Shown piece by piece: positions 10,099 to 18,183 of a stretch of 64,000 bases of DNA. This DNA comes from Shewanella gelidimarina (lineage in GTDB: Bacteria > Pseudomonadota > Gammaproteobacteria > Enterobacterales > Shewanellaceae): NCBI RefSeq assembly GCF_023283945.1, contig NZ_JAKIKW010000019.1:1-64000 (forward strand). The letters run 5' to 3'. The position numbers and the translations under genes are program-made. How positions within the stretch are numbered: the first letter of the stretch is position 1; every line of letters starts with the position of its first letter. The notes under the pieces were generated by a model, which did not search any database, was not told the origin of the DNA, and worked only from the letters and a program-made list of their open reading frames with translations.

Positions 10099-10455
10099 TT
10101 ACACCAGTACTTGGCGTGTGTTTGCGATGTAGTGATGGACCTGAGCCTCTGTTTCAGTATCAAGCATCTCTTCTGGTTTACGACCATTCGGGCAGGGCAT
10201 ATTCGATGTTGTGCCAAATACGCGGCAGATCAACGGTCGTTGCTTGTAAACCTTGCAACCTTTAGGGCCCAAATGGACGCAGTTCCACTCTTCTAATGCG
10301 GCGTCATGTTCAGCATCCGTTTTCACTGGCAGACACGACATCTCTTCCGAAGACGTGGTTACCGGTCCACAACAATCGTGACAACCTGGCACACATTCGA
10401 ACGTTGGAATTCGCTCACGCAGACGGGTGACTATCTCTAGGTTATTATTATTCAT
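10099..10455 (-). CDS. YkgJ-family cysteine cluster protein (second copy)
   Basis: 118 residues with ECVPGCHDCCGPV near the N terminus (C-x3-C-x2-CC) and a second cluster GCKVYKQRPLICRVFG. This is the same metal-binding family as the protein at 665-919 but longer and closer to the classic enterobacterial YkgJ. Function is unknown. It is isolated, with about 290 bases on the left in which I see no gene. Confidence 0.85.
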   Translation of the reverse strand: MNNNNLEIVTRLRERIPTFECVPGCHDCCGPVTTSSEEMSCLPVKTDAEHDAALEEWNCVHLGPKGCKVYKQRPLICRVFGTTSNMPCPNGRKPEEMLDTETEAQVHHYIANTRQVLV

Positions 10456-10584
10456 TCATAGCTAATCTGTTGTGCATTTCTTCCTCATTATAGTCTTATA
10501 CCTAAGTCACTAAAAGGTTAAGTTTACAGCGCGTAATAGTGCCCTTCTAATAAATGCAGCATCAAGTCTTAATGGTTTAGGTGA

Positions 10585-10800
10585 GTTCCGCTATTTGTTA
10601 ATGCACTTAAAGGTCATGACGGCAGCGCTGAAACAGATGGACTCGATGTGACCTCAAGTGCGGTTGGGAGTGGGGTTTGGTCCCAAGGTATGATGGTGGT
10701 GCAAGACGGCCGTAATCGTATGCCGGACCAGAATCAAAACTTTAAATGGGTGCCTTGGAGTGAAATTAATCAGACATTGCAGTTAGAAGCTAAGGACTAA
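10585..10800 (+). pseudogene. 3-phytase (beta-propeller) C-terminal remnant
   Basis: A 71-codon open stretch with no start codon, opened by an in-frame TGA at 10582. It reads GSAETDGLDVTSS, then SQGMMVVQDGRN and NQNFKWVPWSEI, which is the C-terminal blade of the beta-propeller myo-inositol-hexakisphosphate 3-phosphohydrolase family. In another frame just upstream, codons read like LGEFR, suggesting a frameshifted continuation. The rest of the roughly 350-600-residue enzyme is missing. A good terminator still follows at 10851. Confidence 0.8.
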
Positions 10801-10850
10801 GCAAGTCCAATGATTAGCTAGCATCACGGCATGCATAACGTCAAAACGGA

Positions 10851-10886
10851 AATACTGAATCGAAGATTGATTCAGTATTTTTTTTA
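10851..10886 (+). terminator. Intrinsic terminator behind the phytase remnant
   Basis: A perfect 11-bp stem AATACTGAATC / GATTCAGTATT around GAAGATT, followed by a run of eight T. It presumably ended the transcript of the former phytase gene. Confidence 0.85.
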
Positions 10887-11047
10887 CTTTTCATCTCTCT
10901 CTGCATTTAAAAAACCTTAATCTCAGCTAACGATAAAAAATTGATGAGTATGTTCGACTTTTACTTGCAGACTTGTGCTTTGAGGCATAACGTTAATACG
11001 TTGATAATTTGAGCTTTAGCAAGTGCAATACAATAAGGACGGTTAAT

Positions 11048-11989
11048 GTGCGCATACTCATTTTTATATTCGTATTCTTTACTCTCACAGCTTGTGATAG
11101 TGGCGTAAAACATGTCGCATTGGGGAGCTTAGAGCGAGAACGGATCGCCCATACTGCGACCATTAATGAAGTTGTTGTCAGCCTACCTGTCGCACAAGGG
11201 AGTATGGTTAGCAAAGGTGAAGTGCTAGTTCAATTAGATGATACTTTTCAAAAATCACAGGTGTTAAAGGCACTGGCTGATGTTGATCAAGCGGTTGCTA
11301 ACTACGATAAATTACGCAAAGGTGCCCGTGAAGAAGAGATAGCCGCTGCCAGCGCGAATGTTGCAGGCGCAAAGGCAACGCTACTCGAAAGTGAAGCCAA
11401 TTACCGCCGTATGCAAAGCATGGTAAAAAACAATTTAGCCAGCAAGGCAAATCTTGATCGCGCCCTTGCGAGTCGTGATTCTGGTATCGCGAATCTAGAA
11501 AATACCCAAGAGCAATTGCGAGAATTAACCTCCGGCACCAGAGAGGAAGACGTTCGGTTTGCCAAGGCTAACCTCGACGCCGCCAAAGCGGTGTTAGCAG
11601 GAGAGAAGAAGCAGTTAGCTGATTTAACGATCCGCGCGACACGAGACGGTATTTTAGATAATTTACCGTGGAATTTGGGTGAGCGTGTGACGCAAGGTAG
11701 CCCCCTCGCCATATTGCTTGCGGGAAAAGCACCTTTTGCCAGGGTTTATATACCTGAGCCTTACCGGGTGAAAGTGAAGATTAACGATAATATGCTGGTG
11801 CATGTTGATGGAGTCGACGAGCCCATCATGGGGCACGTTCGCTGGATTTCAAATGAACCCGCGTTTACGCCCTATTACGCGCTTAACCAAGAGGAACGAG
11901 CGAGGTTAATGTACCTTGCTGAGGTACAACTACCCGATACTGCCGCCTCTTTACCGAGTGGGGTGCCTGCACAAGTGGAGTTGCCATGA
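11048..11989 (+). CDS. HlyD-family efflux adaptor lipoprotein (YbhG/YhiI-like)
   Basis: 313 residues from GTG 11048, chosen because AAGGAC stands at 11034-11039 and a lipoprotein signal starts at once; the codon at 11009 would put 13 extra residues before it. The lipobox is LTAC with acylated Cys16. The body has a biotinyl-lipoyl half, a coiled coil (about residues 85-190) and a beta-barrel. It would link the inner-membrane ABC pump encoded next to it with an outer-membrane channel. Its stop overlaps the ATPase gene by 4 bases. Confidence 0.88.
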   Translation: MRILIFIFVFFTLTACDSGVKHVALGSLERERIAHTATINEVVVSLPVAQGSMVSKGEVLVQLDDTFQKSQVLKALADVDQAVANYDKLRKGAREEEIAAASANVAGAKATLLESEANYRRMQSMVKNNLASKANLDRALASRDSGIANLENTQEQLRELTSGTREEDVRFAKANLDAAKAVLAGEKKQLADLTIRATRDGILDNLPWNLGERVTQGSPLAILLAGKAPFARVYIPEPYRVKVKINDNMLVHVDGVDEPIMGHVRWISNEPAFTPYYALNQEERARLMYLAEVQLPDTAASLPSGVPAQVELP

Positions 11990-12909
11990 GTGACACTGTG
12001 ATTAGGGCCACCCAGTTATGTCGTCATTTTGGTAGCCTTAAAGCAATTCAAAACCTTAATTTTGAGGTTGAAAGAGGGCAGATCTATGGTTTTTTAGGGC
12101 CAAATGGATGTGGCAAAACTACTGCCATTCGCATGCTGACGGGACTCTTGTTACCCACTTCTGGAGAGGTTGAGGTGCTCGGGCTAACACTGCCCAGAGA
12201 CGCTGAAAAGTTACGTTTAAAAATGGGTTACATGACGCAAAAATTCTCTTTGTACGATGATTTAACCGTAAAAGAGAATCTGCAATTCATTGCCAAAATA
12301 TATGGCTTATCCCGCCATGAGCAGCGTTCTCGAATTAATGAGTTGCTAAGTACCTATGGGCTCGACCAACGTGCGGGTCAGTTAGCGGGCAGCATGAGCG
12401 GCGGCCAGAAGCAGCGCTTGGGGCTTGCAGCTGCAACCATACATAAACCTGAATTACTGTTTCTAGATGAGCCAACATCAGCCGTTGATCCAGAAAATCG
12501 ACGAGACTTTTGGGAAAAGCTATTCGACTTAAGTGATCAAGGCACCAGCATTATTGTCTCTACCCATTATATGGATGAAGCGGAACGGTGCCATAAATTG
12601 GCAATATTGGAAACGGGAATAAAGCGCGCAGACGGTTCTCCCGATGAACTTATGCGGAACATGGGAGCACATGTCGTTGAGGTTGAATCCAATAACTTGC
12701 GTCAGCTTAAACAGCAACTCACCGCGTTACCAGAGGTGATCACCGCCGCGCAATTAGGTTCACGTTTACGGGTATTGGTGAGCGACAGTTGCATTGATCC
12801 TATCGTATTTTTGGCACAGCATGAATCACTGGATAAACAGCAGTTACATATTGTTAGGCCAAGCCTTGAAGATGTGTTTGTTACCTGTACCGGTAAGGGG
12901 CGACAATGA
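11986..12909 (+). CDS. ABC transporter ATP-binding protein (YbhF-like)
   Basis: 307 residues with Walker A GPNGCGKTT, signature SGGQKQR, Walker B LLFLDEPTSAVD and the switch histidine in STHYMDEAE. Its C-terminal extension is typical of DrrA/YbhF-type exporters. It is one nucleotide-binding domain, whereas YbhF has two fused, so it should dimerise. It overlaps its neighbours by 4 bases on each side, a tight three-gene operon for drug or lipid-like efflux. The substrate is unknown. Confidence 0.92.
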   Translation: MSDTVIRATQLCRHFGSLKAIQNLNFEVERGQIYGFLGPNGCGKTTAIRMLTGLLLPTSGEVEVLGLTLPRDAEKLRLKMGYMTQKFSLYDDLTVKENLQFIAKIYGLSRHEQRSRINELLSTYGLDQRAGQLAGSMSGGQKQRLGLAAATIHKPELLFLDEPTSAVDPENRRDFWEKLFDLSDQGTSIIVSTHYMDEAERCHKLAILETGIKRADGSPDELMRNMGAHVVEVESNNLRQLKQQLTALPEVITAAQLGSRLRVLVSDSCIDPIVFLAQHESLDKQQLHIVRPSLEDVFVTCTGKGRQ

Positions 12910-14051
12910 AAGCACTGTATCGGATCCAAGCCATTGTCAGTAAAGAGTTAATCCAGCTAAAGCGCGATAGAATGACCTTTGGCATGGTGATAATGATCCC
13001 GCTTATTCAATTAATGCTATTTGGTTTTGCTATCAATACCAATATTCGAGATATACCCGTTGGTGTCATCGATCAAAGCCAAACAGCATTGAGTCGAGTG
13101 TTGGTACAGACTGTGCGGGCGACTCAAGTGGTGAAGTTTACCCAACATTTCTACGATATTGAATCTGCTAATGCCGCCATCGCTAGGGGAGAAGTGAGAG
13201 CTGTGTTAGTGATTCCCGAAGATGTGGCTCAGCGGTTGGTACGCCATCAGGCTGTTGGCTTAGGGAGTCCACCCTCGACTGATGAGGAGACAAGTCGCCC
13301 TGTTGCACAGTGGATTGTAGATGGCTCCGATACTATGATCGCAGCGGCAATTAAAGGGTTACGCAATATGCCGTTAACTGAATTGTTGCGCTTGCCGAGT
13401 AATCGTTCAACGCCGACGTTTGAGGTGGCGCTGTTTTATAACCCAGAGCAGCGCACCGTGGTTAATATTGTTCCGGGTTTGGTCGGCGTAATCCTAACCA
13501 TGACCATGATAATGTTTACCTCTGCAGCAATCGTGCGCGAACGAGAACGGGGCAACTTAGAGATGCTCATTACCACTCCCATTCGTTCAATGGAGTTAAT
13601 GCTAGGCAAAATCATCCCTTATATGTTTATCGGAATGCTGCAAGTTACGATTATTTTAGGGATAGGTTACAGCCTGTTTAATGTGCCTATCAATGGTAGC
13701 TTAGCGCAGCTTTTTGGCGCTACACTCTTGTTTATTATGGCAAGTTTAACATTGGGGTTAGTCATTTCTACGATAGCAAAGAACCAGCTTCAATCAATGC
13801 AGATGACCATATTTGTATTATTACCCTCTATTTTGTTATCTGGCTTTATGTTCCCTTACGAAGGCATGCCAATTGAGGCGCAGTATATTGCTGAGGCATT
13901 ACCAGCAACGCATTTTATGCGCTTAGTACGTGGGGTAATATTACGAGATGTGGACATTATTGACATGTCTTATGATGTGAGTTGGTTAGCCATTTTTACG
14001 GTGATAGGCTTAATTATTGCTTCACTTCGATTTAAAAAGAACCTGGAGTAG
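12906..14051 (+). CDS. ABC-2 type transporter permease (YbhR/YbhS-like)
   Basis: 381 residues: a first transmembrane helix near 24-42, a large periplasmic domain (about 45-185), then five helices, with RERERGNLEMLITTPI between helices as in ABC-2 exporters. It forms the membrane channel for the ATPase at 11986. Only one permease is present, so a homodimer is expected, in contrast to the YbhR/YbhS pair. Confidence 0.92.
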   Translation: MKALYRIQAIVSKELIQLKRDRMTFGMVIMIPLIQLMLFGFAINTNIRDIPVGVIDQSQTALSRVLVQTVRATQVVKFTQHFYDIESANAAIARGEVRAVLVIPEDVAQRLVRHQAVGLGSPPSTDEETSRPVAQWIVDGSDTMIAAAIKGLRNMPLTELLRLPSNRSTPTFEVALFYNPEQRTVVNIVPGLVGVILTMTMIMFTSAAIVRERERGNLEMLITTPIRSMELMLGKIIPYMFIGMLQVTIILGIGYSLFNVPINGSLAQLFGATLLFIMASLTLGLVISTIAKNQLQSMQMTIFVLLPSILLSGFMFPYEGMPIEAQYIAEALPATHFMRLVRGVILRDVDIIDMSYDVSWLAIFTVIGLIIASLRFKKNLE

Positions 14052-14193
14052 TTTTATTGCTCGTTAATATATTGATGAGTGTGACATAAACATTAAGTGT
14101 TTTTTACATCTAGGTATGCGGATAATATTTTAATGATGACTTAATCTATGATGGGTATGCTGTAGCGTAATTGTTGAAATAAACCGCTATGTT

Positions 14194-14228
14194 AATACCG
14201 CTTCAATCGTTAATAATTGAAGCGGTAT
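14194..14228. terminator. Perfect inverted repeat between ABC operon and peptide gene
   Basis: ATACCGCTTCAAT and ATTGAAGCGGTAT form a 13-bp stem with an 8-base loop. It lies between the convergent ABC operon (plus) and the small peptide gene (minus), where a shared terminator would be. No long T-run follows on either strand, so the call is tentative. Confidence 0.5.
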
Positions 14229-14232
14229 AGGA

Positions 14233-14379
14233 TTAATTATAACCAAGGATATAACTCGGTGTTTCATCCTCCAGTTCTTCAGTGTATGACTGGCTTTCCA
14301 GCAGTGTAGACTCCTCATTAGCTGTTTTTGACTGTTCAAATTCACCCTGTTTATATTTATTAATGACATATTTTTCCAT
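14233..14379 (-). CDS. Small acidic peptide, 48 residues, unknown
   Basis: An ATG at 14379 preceded by AAAGGAAG at a good distance opens a 48-codon frame. The peptide begins MEKYVINKYKQGEF, is rich in Glu, Thr and Ser, and ends PSYILGYN. It has no signal peptide and no membrane segment. I recognise no family. The size, strong ribosome site and following inverted repeat favour a real gene. Its charged N-terminal part and short hydrophobic-aromatic C terminus could fit a ribosomally made peptide precursor, but no modifying enzyme is adjacent, so this is speculation. Confidence 0.55.
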   Translation of the reverse strand: MEKYVINKYKQGEFEQSKTANEESTLLESQSYTEELEDETPSYILGYN

Positions 14380-14595
14380 TACAACTTCCTTTAATTTAAC
14401 TAGCGCTCCCTTTATATATAGTTTAAATATTTGGCATTGAAAGCTTACTTGCTAATTAATTTATGATTTACTAATTTAAAATACTCATATTGGGTAAGCT
14501 TACCGTTCTGCCGACGGTATATTTAGACTGAAATAACCTCGAAATACAGCAATGAGCGGGTTGAAGTAGAACGGGTATATACCCTATGGATTTAT

Positions 14596-15078
14596 ATGAA
14601 AGTTCTTTTTGTTTTAGTTTTTATTTTATTATTAAATGCCTGTTCTAGCGAACCTAGTCGTGACATAAGCAGCACAAACAATTCAAAAGTAACGGTAGCG
14701 TTAGATAATGCTGCCGCAGTAAAAATACAATTAATGCAATTACATAGTGAATGGAAAGGTACGCCTTATCGTTTCGGTGGTATGAGTAAACGTGGCATTG
14801 ATTGCTCTGGGTTTGTGGCGTTAGGATTTAAAGATAAGTTTGGCATCACCTTGCCTCGAACCACTGATGAACAAAGGAGCATCGGCCAAAGTGTGAGCAA
14901 AAGTCAGCTCAGAGAGGGCGATTTAGTTTTTTTCAAAACAGGCTGGAGCACCCGTCACGTTGGTATCTACATTGGGAACCATCAGTTCTTACATGCTTCG
15001 ACGAGCCAAGGTGTGATGATCTCTAGTTTGAACAATAGCTATTGGAAGCAAAAGTATTGGTTAGCAAGAAGACTCTAA
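14596..15078 (+). CDS. NlpC/P60 endopeptidase lipoprotein (MepS/Spr-like)
   Basis: 160 residues with a lipobox ending LLNAC (Cys16) and an NlpC/P60 domain holding Cys70 (GIDCSGF), His121 (RHVGIY) and His133 (FLHAST). The Cys-His-His spacing matches MepS, which cuts meso-diaminopimelate-D-Ala cross-links to let murein grow. It is monocistronic and follows an AT-rich leader. Confidence 0.9.
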   Translation: MKVLFVLVFILLLNACSSEPSRDISSTNNSKVTVALDNAAAVKIQLMQLHSEWKGTPYRFGGMSKRGIDCSGFVALGFKDKFGITLPRTTDEQRSIGQSVSKSQLREGDLVFFKTGWSTRHVGIYIGNHQFLHASTSQGVMISSLNNSYWKQKYWLARRL

Positions 15079-15238
15079 CGGCTTGGTGTTTTTTTAGTTG
15101 GTCTACCGCATATATTGGATATTTATCAAATCTAGCTAGTTAACTTTATGCTACTTTATACGGCATCAACAGTTTTGACATTCGATGGCAGTTAGCCGCG
15201 AGTGATCTCGGAATAGATTAAAGTGAAAGGATAAAACA

Positions 15239-15772
15239 ATGAGCAAAGCAAAAATTGGTATTGTTACGGTAAGTGACCGTGCTAGCGCTGGTGTCTACGA
15301 AGATCTTTCCGGTAAGGCGATTATCGATGTGCTAAACGAGTACCTTACATCAGAGTGGGAGCCTGTTTATAAGGTGATCCCTGACGAAACTGATGTGATT
15401 GAAGCCACGCTAATTGATATGGCTGATGTGCAGAACTGCAGTTTGATTGTCACCACTGGCGGCACGGGTCCAGCAAAGCGCGATGTGACGCCTGAAGCGA
15501 CAGAAGCGGTATGTGATCGTATGATGCCTGGCTTTGGTGAGTTGATGCGTGCTGAGTCACTTAAGTTTGTCGCAACGGCCATTTTGTCTCGTCAAACAGC
15601 GGGCCTTCGTGGTGACTCATTAATTGTTAACTTGCCAGGCAAGCCAAAATCAATTCGTGAGTGCCTTGATGCTGTATTCCCTGCAATCCCATACTGTATT
15701 GATCTTATGGATGGTCCATTTTTAGAGTGTGACGAAGCGGTTATTAAGCCTTTTAGACCTAAAGCAAAGTAG
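15239..15772 (+). CDS. mog: Molybdopterin adenylyltransferase
   Basis: 177 residues, the usual MogA length. It starts KIGIVTVSDRASAG and carries the GTGPAKRDVTPEAT nucleotide/pterin loop and LPGKPKSIRECLDAV. It adenylates molybdopterin before molybdenum insertion. AAAGGATAAAAC precedes the ATG. It is followed by its own terminator. Confidence 0.95.
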   Translation: MSKAKIGIVTVSDRASAGVYEDLSGKAIIDVLNEYLTSEWEPVYKVIPDETDVIEATLIDMADVQNCSLIVTTGGTGPAKRDVTPEATEAVCDRMMPGFGELMRAESLKFVATAILSRQTAGLRGDSLIVNLPGKPKSIRECLDAVFPAIPYCIDLMDGPFLECDEAVIKPFRPKAK

Positions 15773-15798
15773 TACTTACTCGCTTTATTGAATGCAAA

Positions 15799-15823
15799 GG
15801 CCCGAATATACTCGGGCTTTTTT
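15799..15823 (+). terminator. Intrinsic terminator of mog
   Basis: GGCCCGA / CTCGGGC-type stem around ATATA, followed by TTTTTT and then GTGTCTGG, the tail shared by other terminators here. Confidence 0.85.
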
Positions 15824-15838
15824 GTGTCTGGAACACTT

Positions 15839-16170
15839 ATGCCAAAACCCATGGATGGGTAGTTTTGGTATTTGTGTCTGGCCATAAATGTTCCATACAT
15901 TTATCGGCATTTCCTCCGTCCTGGAGGTCAGAACTCATGCCAAAACCCATGGATGGGTAGTTTTGGTATTTGTGTCTGGCCATAAATGTTCCATACATTT
16001 ATCGGCATTTCCTCCGTCCTTGGAGGTCAGAACTTATGCTAAAACCCATGGATGGGTAGTTTTGGTATTTGTGTCTGGCCATAAATATTCCAGACCTTTA
16101 TTGGCATTTCCTCCCTCCTTGGAGGTCAGAACTTATGCCAAAACCCATGGATGGGTAGTTTTGCTATTTA
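15839..16170. repeat. 98-99 bp tandem repeat, about 3.4 copies
   Basis: Units start at 15839, 15937, 16036 and 16135 (last one partial). Each opens with the hairpin CCAAAACCCATGGATGGG / TAGTTTTGG, followed by TATTTGTGTCTGG, ATAAATGTTCCATACATTTA and GGCATTTCCTCCGTCC-TGGAGGTCAG. Copies 1 and 2 are nearly identical; copy 3 differs at several bases; copy 4 stops after the hairpin. The second hairpin (CCTCC / GGAGG) recurs alone at 41105-41132. There are no unique spacers, so it is not a CRISPR array. Confidence 0.92.
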
Positions 16171-16219
16171 TGAGCCTCTTAAGGCCGTTACGTTTAAGAG
16201 GCTCATTGCTTGCCTGTGG

Positions 16220-17362
16220 CTACAAACCAAAGACAATCTTTTCGCTTTTAAGTGATTTTTGCATCCCAAAGGCTAATAGTGCTGAGATGGCAAGGGTGAT
16301 CAATGATGAAATCGCTAACTGCATTCCCGGTAATTCACGGCCTTTAATGAACTCAATTAGCGCTTGCAGTTGGCCTGATACTGGTAGCCACTGTAGGGTG
16401 TCTGGCGCGATATCATAGCTGGCTGCCATCGCAAGCATCATAGGTAACATCAATACAATGGTGAGGTACGACTGAGCTTCTTTAAAGCTCTTAGCCATAA
16501 ACGACACAAACAGCTGTAAACAGGCTGCCATTATTGCCACCGGTAAACCTACGAGCATCATCATGCCGATAAAGCTGCTATTAACGCTGACGCTAAACCC
16601 AAGCTCTTGCCAAGGCACAAAGCTGTAGGCAAATTTAGACACGATTAAGGTTAATAGCAGACCAATCATTCCAAATAGGGTGACTGAGATGATTTTAGCG
16701 ATCACAATTTGCCCGGTGGACACAGGATGACTCAGTAGCAGCGCTAGCGAGTTACGTTCGCGCTCGCCGGCACTGGTGTCAATGGCGAGGTTCATTCCTG
16801 AGATAAACACGGCGTAGATCATCGTCATGGTGGCTAAGCCTAAAATCATGCCTGCTTTTGAATCTGGGGTGGCTTGGTCTTCCACATTAAGCTTAATAGG
16901 CTGCATGACTCTTGGGTCAATGCCGCGGGCAATCAAACGTAAACTACCCATTTCTGAACTGTATTGCTGCAGGTTCTTTTCAAGGCGACGAATCGACTTT
17001 TGCAGTTTTTCATTTGAAGCGTCGGCAATCAAGGTGACGTCGGCACTGATCCCTTTGGCCATATTGCTGGCGTAATCATCACTAACCACTAGCAAAATAT
17101 CTTTATTTTTGTCTGCATCTCCTTGGGTGATCCCTTTGCTTGAAAGATATTTAATCAGATCCGGTGCACCTTGAGGATTGTTAATTTTGATATTCAAATC
17201 TTCAGGGCTGGTGAGCTGGCCTATTAACATAAAAAACATACCGCACATCAACAGTGGCGCACCGACGGCGTAGTAGAGCCCGGCCATCACTGAGCGTTTA
17301 TCGCGAGCGGCATCAATAAGTTCTTTTCGAACCATGGTGATTATTTTATTACTCATTTCCAC
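16220..17362 (-). CDS. ABC-2 type permease (NatB-like)
   Basis: 380 residues: a first helix near 28-47, a periplasmic domain (about 50-180), then a block of five hydrophobic helices with AGERERNSLALLLSHPVS before them, the mark of NatB-type ABC-2 permeases. With the ATPase at 17439 it should form an exporter; sodium export is known for B. subtilis NatAB, but the substrate here is not shown. It begins 76 bases after the ATPase gene ends. Confidence 0.88.
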   Translation of the reverse strand: MEMSNKIITMVRKELIDAARDKRSVMAGLYYAVGAPLLMCGMFFMLIGQLTSPEDLNIKINNPQGAPDLIKYLSSKGITQGDADKNKDILLVVSDDYASNMAKGISADVTLIADASNEKLQKSIRRLEKNLQQYSSEMGSLRLIARGIDPRVMQPIKLNVEDQATPDSKAGMILGLATMTMIYAVFISGMNLAIDTSAGERERNSLALLLSHPVSTGQIVIAKIISVTLFGMIGLLLTLIVSKFAYSFVPWQELGFSVSVNSSFIGMMMLVGLPVAIMAACLQLFVSFMAKSFKEAQSYLTIVLMLPMMLAMAASYDIAPDTLQWLPVSGQLQALIEFIKGRELPGMQLAISSLITLAISALLAFGMQKSLKSEKIVFGL

Positions 17363-17438
17363 ATCCTTTTGCTACCGTCGTTTGTCGCGGCATTGAGTGT
17401 CAAAACTATCGTGAAAGTAAAACCAACAGTTAAATGCA

Positions 17439-18173
17439 TCATGCGGCGATGCCTTCATCGGTACCGATAAGCTGAATGAAGGCATCCTCGAGTGAGTTTT
17501 TACCCGTTTGTTGGCAGAGTGCATCTGGGCTGCCAACGGCAACCACTTTACCTTCGGCCATCACTATCACTTGATCGCAAAGTGCGGCTACCTCTTGCAT
17601 TACATGGCTCGAAAACAGTACACAGTGACCTTGGTTTTTAAGGTCGCGCAATATGTCACGTAACACCCGTGTACTCATGACATCGAGGCCACGCGTCGGC
17701 TCATCGAGCACTATATTGGTTGGCTGGTGGACAATAGCTTGCGCCAGCGCTGTTTTCATTCTCTGGCCTTGGGAAAAGCCCTTACATTGTCTGTCGGCAA
17801 TATCGGCGAGGTGCAGTTTTTCAATTACACTGCTGGTGGCATGCTTTGCATCACTGCGTGAGAGGCCATTGAGCTCGGCGAAGTAACTGATGTATTCACG
17901 TGGGGTTAAACGCTCGTAAAGCCCAAAAGGGTCGGGAAACAGTCCCAATTGTTGCTTTGCAGCAACCGGGGATTTTGCAATGTTAATCCCGTCGATTTCA
18001 GCAAAACCGTTATCGGGTTTAAGCAAACCAAATACGGTGCGTAAACAGGTTGTTTTACCTGCACCATTGGGGCCTAGCAGTCCGGTAATTTGACCATCGA
18101 GTGCTGAAAAACTTAAATCATCCAGCGCCTGCACATCTCCGATGCGTTTTGATAAATTTGTTACTTGTATCAT
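17439..18173 (-). CDS. ABC transporter ATP-binding protein (NatA-like)
   Basis: 244 residues with Walker A GPNGAGKTT, signature FSQGQRMK (Gln in place of the second signature residue, as in many NatA proteins), Walker B NIVLDEPTRGLD and FSSHVMQE. It lies between the hydrolase at 18184 and the permease at 16220, all on one strand. Confidence 0.92.
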   Translation of the reverse strand: MIQVTNLSKRIGDVQALDDLSFSALDGQITGLLGPNGAGKTTCLRTVFGLLKPDNGFAEIDGINIAKSPVAAKQQLGLFPDPFGLYERLTPREYISYFAELNGLSRSDAKHATSSVIEKLHLADIADRQCKGFSQGQRMKTALAQAIVHQPTNIVLDEPTRGLDVMSTRVLRDILRDLKNQGHCVLFSSHVMQEVAALCDQVIVMAEGKVVAVGSPDALCQQTGKNSLEDAFIQLIGTDEGIAA

Positions 18174-18183
18174 GAGTGCTTCC

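Noticed and set aside
9985..10296. 103-codon open frame on the plus strand
   Set aside because: Overlaps antisense the YkgJ-like gene at 10099 and has no ribosome site or recognisable sequence.
15839..16170. CRISPR-like regular repetition
   Set aside because: The whole 98-99 bp unit repeats without unique spacers, and no cas gene is near.
15888..16418. 176-codon open frame with internal amino-acid repeats
   Set aside because: It is a by-product of the 98-99 bp tandem repeat, which stays nearly in frame, and it runs antisense into the NatB-like permease gene. No ribosome site.
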